DNA of 7,381 nt from Tidjanibacter sp. (GTDB lineage Bacteria; Bacteroidota; Bacteroidia; Bacteroidales; Rikenellaceae), in contig JAFNVE010000153.1 of assembly GCA_017379955.1 (NCBI GenBank), positions 1 through 7,381 of the forward strand, written 5' to 3'. The notes beneath the pieces are model-generated. The model saw only the letters and a list, made by a program, of their open reading frames with translations. It was not told the DNA's origin and ran no database searches. A program made the position numbers and the translations under genes. This document shows positions 5,555-7,381 of this stretch, in pieces. The first letter of the stretch is position 1. Each line of letters begins with the position of its first letter.

Positions 5555-6104
5555 CTTGGATTTTCAGGATATGAACGTGGAGCAGGTGGTGACAGATCAC
5601 TTCGACGACAATCGCACGACCGATAGTGACGATATGGTGGTGTGGTGCCGTGAGTTGCTCGACAAGTATTATGAGGGTGCGACAACCCCTGCTGAGGAGT
5701 CATTGCTCCGTCGCTTTCTCACCTCGGCCAAGAATCTGCCTGTCGACTTGGAGGCTGAGGCTGCTCTCTTTGGAGGTGTCGTATCGCTCCGCGAGGAGAG
5801 TACCGATATTGAGGTGTTGCCTTTCAAGCGTCAGAGTCGTCTATCGCAGATTCTGCGCACCCGCTGGGTGTCGGCAATCTCGGTAGCTGCGGTTGCTTGT
5901 ATGGCTATTCTTGCAGGGCTAAATGCAAATATGACCTATGGCTACATTAATGGTGTGCCTATTAAAGACGGGGCGTTTGCTATGGAACAAATGCAGGTGG
6001 CGATGACCTATGTGTCTGATGCTTTTGGTCAGATGCAAGGCCCCGCAGAGAGTGCCCGTGAGTCGATGGAACAACTCGACAAGGTGATGAATATGTTTCG
6101 CTAA
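5544..6104 (+). CDS. putative anti-sigma factor, single-span membrane protein
   Basis: This 186-residue protein has a cytoplasmic-looking acidic N-terminal domain (1-106), one predicted membrane helix (about 109-126, after the basic RTRW) and a C-terminal domain of about 60 residues that would lie in the periplasm. Residues about 36-61 (ELLDKYYEGATTPAEESLLR and onward) resemble a short segment repeatedly seen in Bacteroidetes membrane proteins encoded next to ECF sigma factors. The gene overlaps the sigma gene by 11 nt, which is the strongest argument for an anti-sigma role: the N-terminal domain would hold the sigma factor and the outer domain would sense a signal. There is no zinc-binding HxxxCxxC motif of the ZAS class and no FecR domain. 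The periplasmic tail is rich in Met and Gln with an amphipathic pattern (about 147-185), perhaps a helix. The gene call is firm; the function is inferred from context. Confidence 0.85.
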   Translation: MEFNLDFQDMNVEQVVTDHFDDNRTTDSDDMVVWCRELLDKYYEGATTPAEESLLRRFLTSAKNLPVDLEAEAALFGGVVSLREESTDIEVLPFKRQSRLSQILRTRWVSAISVAAVACMAILAGLNANMTYGYINGVPIKDGAFAMEQMQVAMTYVSDAFGQMQGPAESARESMEQLDKVMNMFR

Positions 6105-6124
6105 TAATTGAAAATGAGATAACT

Positions 6125-7093
6125 ATGAACAGATTGTTTAACCTTAACAAAGATGAATTTATGAAGATTTTTAAACATTTTTCCTTAGTGGCTTCGTTTG
6201 GAGCGAGCAAGGCAGATGCGAGGGTTGGTGCGAAAGTAGCCGACGCTATCAAACATTTAACTCTTGTGGCGTTGATGATGGTTTTCTGTGCCGGTAGCCT
6301 TTCGGCTCAGGAGTACAAGGTAAGCACCGATGAGAATAGTTTTAGCCTCTCCGATTCGGAGGGTGAGAGTGTGATGAGTATCCGCACAACCGAGCAGAGC
6401 GATGGTTTTAAACTCAGCGTAGCAGGTGTGGAACTCAATCTCCGTCCCTCGGCAGTGTCAAATAACAGTGCAGTTTATAAAAAGGCTAAGAATATCAACC
6501 ACATTGCGTTGCTTGAGTATGGTATTCCTATGCTATCGCTGCACAATGCCGCTCTTTTTAATGACGCATCGTTTGAGCGCATTACCGATCTTAACTATAC
6601 GCAGTCAAATCAGCTGAATTTGAACATTGCAGACGCATATCTTCCCTTTGCTCGTGATAATAGTGTGGGTTTGACAGGTCGTATTGTGATGTCGTGGGCA
6701 AACTATGTCTTCAATGATTTTACTCTCGGTCGTGACGGTAGTTCGGTAACTATACTACCTGTACCTGAAAATACTAAGAAGTCGAAACTTACTACTTGGG
6801 CTGTTCGTGTTCCCGTAGAGTTGCAGTTTACTATCGGCAATAATTTCTTTGTTAATGCCGGTGTCTATGGTGGCTTGATTCTGGGTAGCCATACTAAATA
6901 TAAATTCGGCAAGGATGATAAGGTTAAGCAGGATTTCTCGGTTAATCCATTCGAGGCGGGTCTGACCGTGCGTGCGGGCTATGGCCGTTGGTATGCCTAC
7001 TGCAACTACTCGCTTACCGATCTCTTTAAGACAACTACTCAGCCAGGAGTGAGAACCCTTACCTTTGGTGTAGCAACAGGTCTTTTTGACTAA
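6125..7093 (+). CDS. outer-membrane beta-barrel-like protein with an extended N-terminus
   Basis: This 322-residue protein is probably a small outer-membrane barrel. After a signal peptide with a hydrophobic core at about residues 45-57 and likely cleavage after SLSA (residue 61), the mature part alternates polar and aromatic or hydrophobic residues. The C-terminal 140 residues look like successive strands: VPVELQFTIGNNFFVNAGVYG (226 onward), then FEAGLTVRAGYGRWYAYCNY, ending TLTFGVATGLF. This resembles the PorT or OMP_b-brl families of Bacteroidetes, but I cannot name a specific one. Before the signal core there are 44 extra residues, partly polar and rich in Ala, Lys and Asp. Even the in-frame Met13 (6161) would leave an unusually long n-region; no closer ATG precedes the core. 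The gene is 20 nt after the putative anti-sigma gene and 21 nt before a DUF4252 gene, so it belongs to the sigma operon. It may be a regulon member or part of the sensing system. Confidence 0.8.
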   Translation: MNRLFNLNKDEFMKIFKHFSLVASFGASKADARVGAKVADAIKHLTLVALMMVFCAGSLSAQEYKVSTDENSFSLSDSEGESVMSIRTTEQSDGFKLSVAGVELNLRPSAVSNNSAVYKKAKNINHIALLEYGIPMLSLHNAALFNDASFERITDLNYTQSNQLNLNIADAYLPFARDNSVGLTGRIVMSWANYVFNDFTLGRDGSSVTILPVPENTKKSKLTTWAVRVPVELQFTIGNNFFVNAGVYGGLILGSHTKYKFGKDDKVKQDFSVNPFEAGLTVRAGYGRWYAYCNYSLTDLFKTTTQPGVRTLTFGVATGLFD

Positions 7094-7114
7094 CCCTAAA
7101 ACATCTATACTACT

Positions 7115-7381
7115 ATGAAACGATTTTATGTAATTTTGACAGTGGTGATGATGGCGGTTTTAGGTAATATCCAGCAGGTTCAAGCGCAGTCACCCGAGTT
7201 TAAGAAGTTTATGGAGAGTTATACGGGCGCTGATGGTATAACGATTATGGATATCACCTCCTCTATGCTTCGTCTGGCAGGATTTGGTGGCAACGATAAG
7301 GAGGCTAAGGAACTACTCAGCCAACTCAACCGCATTGTTGTTATTACCAATGAAAATGGTTTTGCTGGCCTCTCGGTGGAG
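7115..7381 (+). CDS. DUF4252-like exported protein (partial, cut by the right edge)
   Basis: The first 89 codons of an open frame run off the right end. The N-terminus is a clear Sec signal peptide: basic MKR, a hydrophobic stretch (about 4-17), and probable cleavage after VQA (residue 24). The mature start, with SPEFKKFMESYTGADGITIMDIT and later MLRLAG and RIVVITNENG segments, resembles DUF4252 proteins, a Bacteroidetes family of exported proteins of unknown function that are often encoded near ECF sigma factors. The start ATG is 21 nt after the barrel gene stop, so it is the fourth gene of the sigma operon. The family call rests on pattern recognition of the N-terminal third only. Confidence 0.8.
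   Translation, partial: MKRFYVILTVVMMAVLGNIQQVQAQSPEFKKFMESYTGADGITIMDITSSMLRLAGFGGNDKEAKELLSQLNRIVVITNENGFAGLSVE

Overview
The window looks like chromosome from an anaerobic, probably gut-associated member of the Bacteroidales. Three things point there. Four intergenic sites match the Bacteroidetes -7 promoter element TAnnTTTG. Most genes lack a clear Shine-Dalgarno sequence. The gene families are typical of the group: a VorB-type 2-oxoacid:ferredoxin oxidoreductase, a Tat-exported Fe-S aldo/keto reductase, an ECF sigma operon and a DUF4252 protein. The genus cannot be fixed from this sequence alone. No insertion sequence, phage gene, CRISPR array or other mobile element is visible.

Layout. 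(1) Positions 1-709, minus strand: the start of a 2-oxoacid:ferredoxin oxidoreductase operon, with a small 2[4Fe-4S] ferredoxin subunit followed by the alpha subunit VorB, which runs off the left edge. (2) Positions 710-876: a divergent intergenic region with one Bacteroidetes-type promoter facing each way. (3) Positions 877-4705, plus strand: a three-gene operon encoding an exported metallo-beta-lactamase-fold hydrolase, a Tat-signal aldo/keto reductase with a C-terminal ferredoxin domain, and a large membrane polyferredoxin that looks like NapH fused to NapG. It ends at a strong hairpin terminator. (4) Positions 4767-4841, minus strand: tRNA-Pro(CGG), convergent with the operon and sharing the terminator hairpin. 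(5) Positions 5057-7381, plus strand: an ECF sigma factor, an overlapping single-span membrane protein that is probably its anti-sigma factor, an outer-membrane beta-barrel-like protein and a DUF4252 protein cut by the right edge.

How the genes may work together. All three products of the central operon carry export or membrane signals, and together they carry many Fe-S cluster motifs. The inferred model is that the NapH-like half of the polyferredoxin takes electrons from menaquinol and passes them through its NapG-like half, exported by an internal Tat-like signal, to the periplasmic Fe-S aldo/keto reductase. That would give a periplasmic reductase that does not depend on NAD(P)H. This model is the most interesting idea in the window and is untested. 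The last operon looks like an envelope-sensing circuit in which the sigma factor and its membrane partner control exported and outer-membrane proteins.
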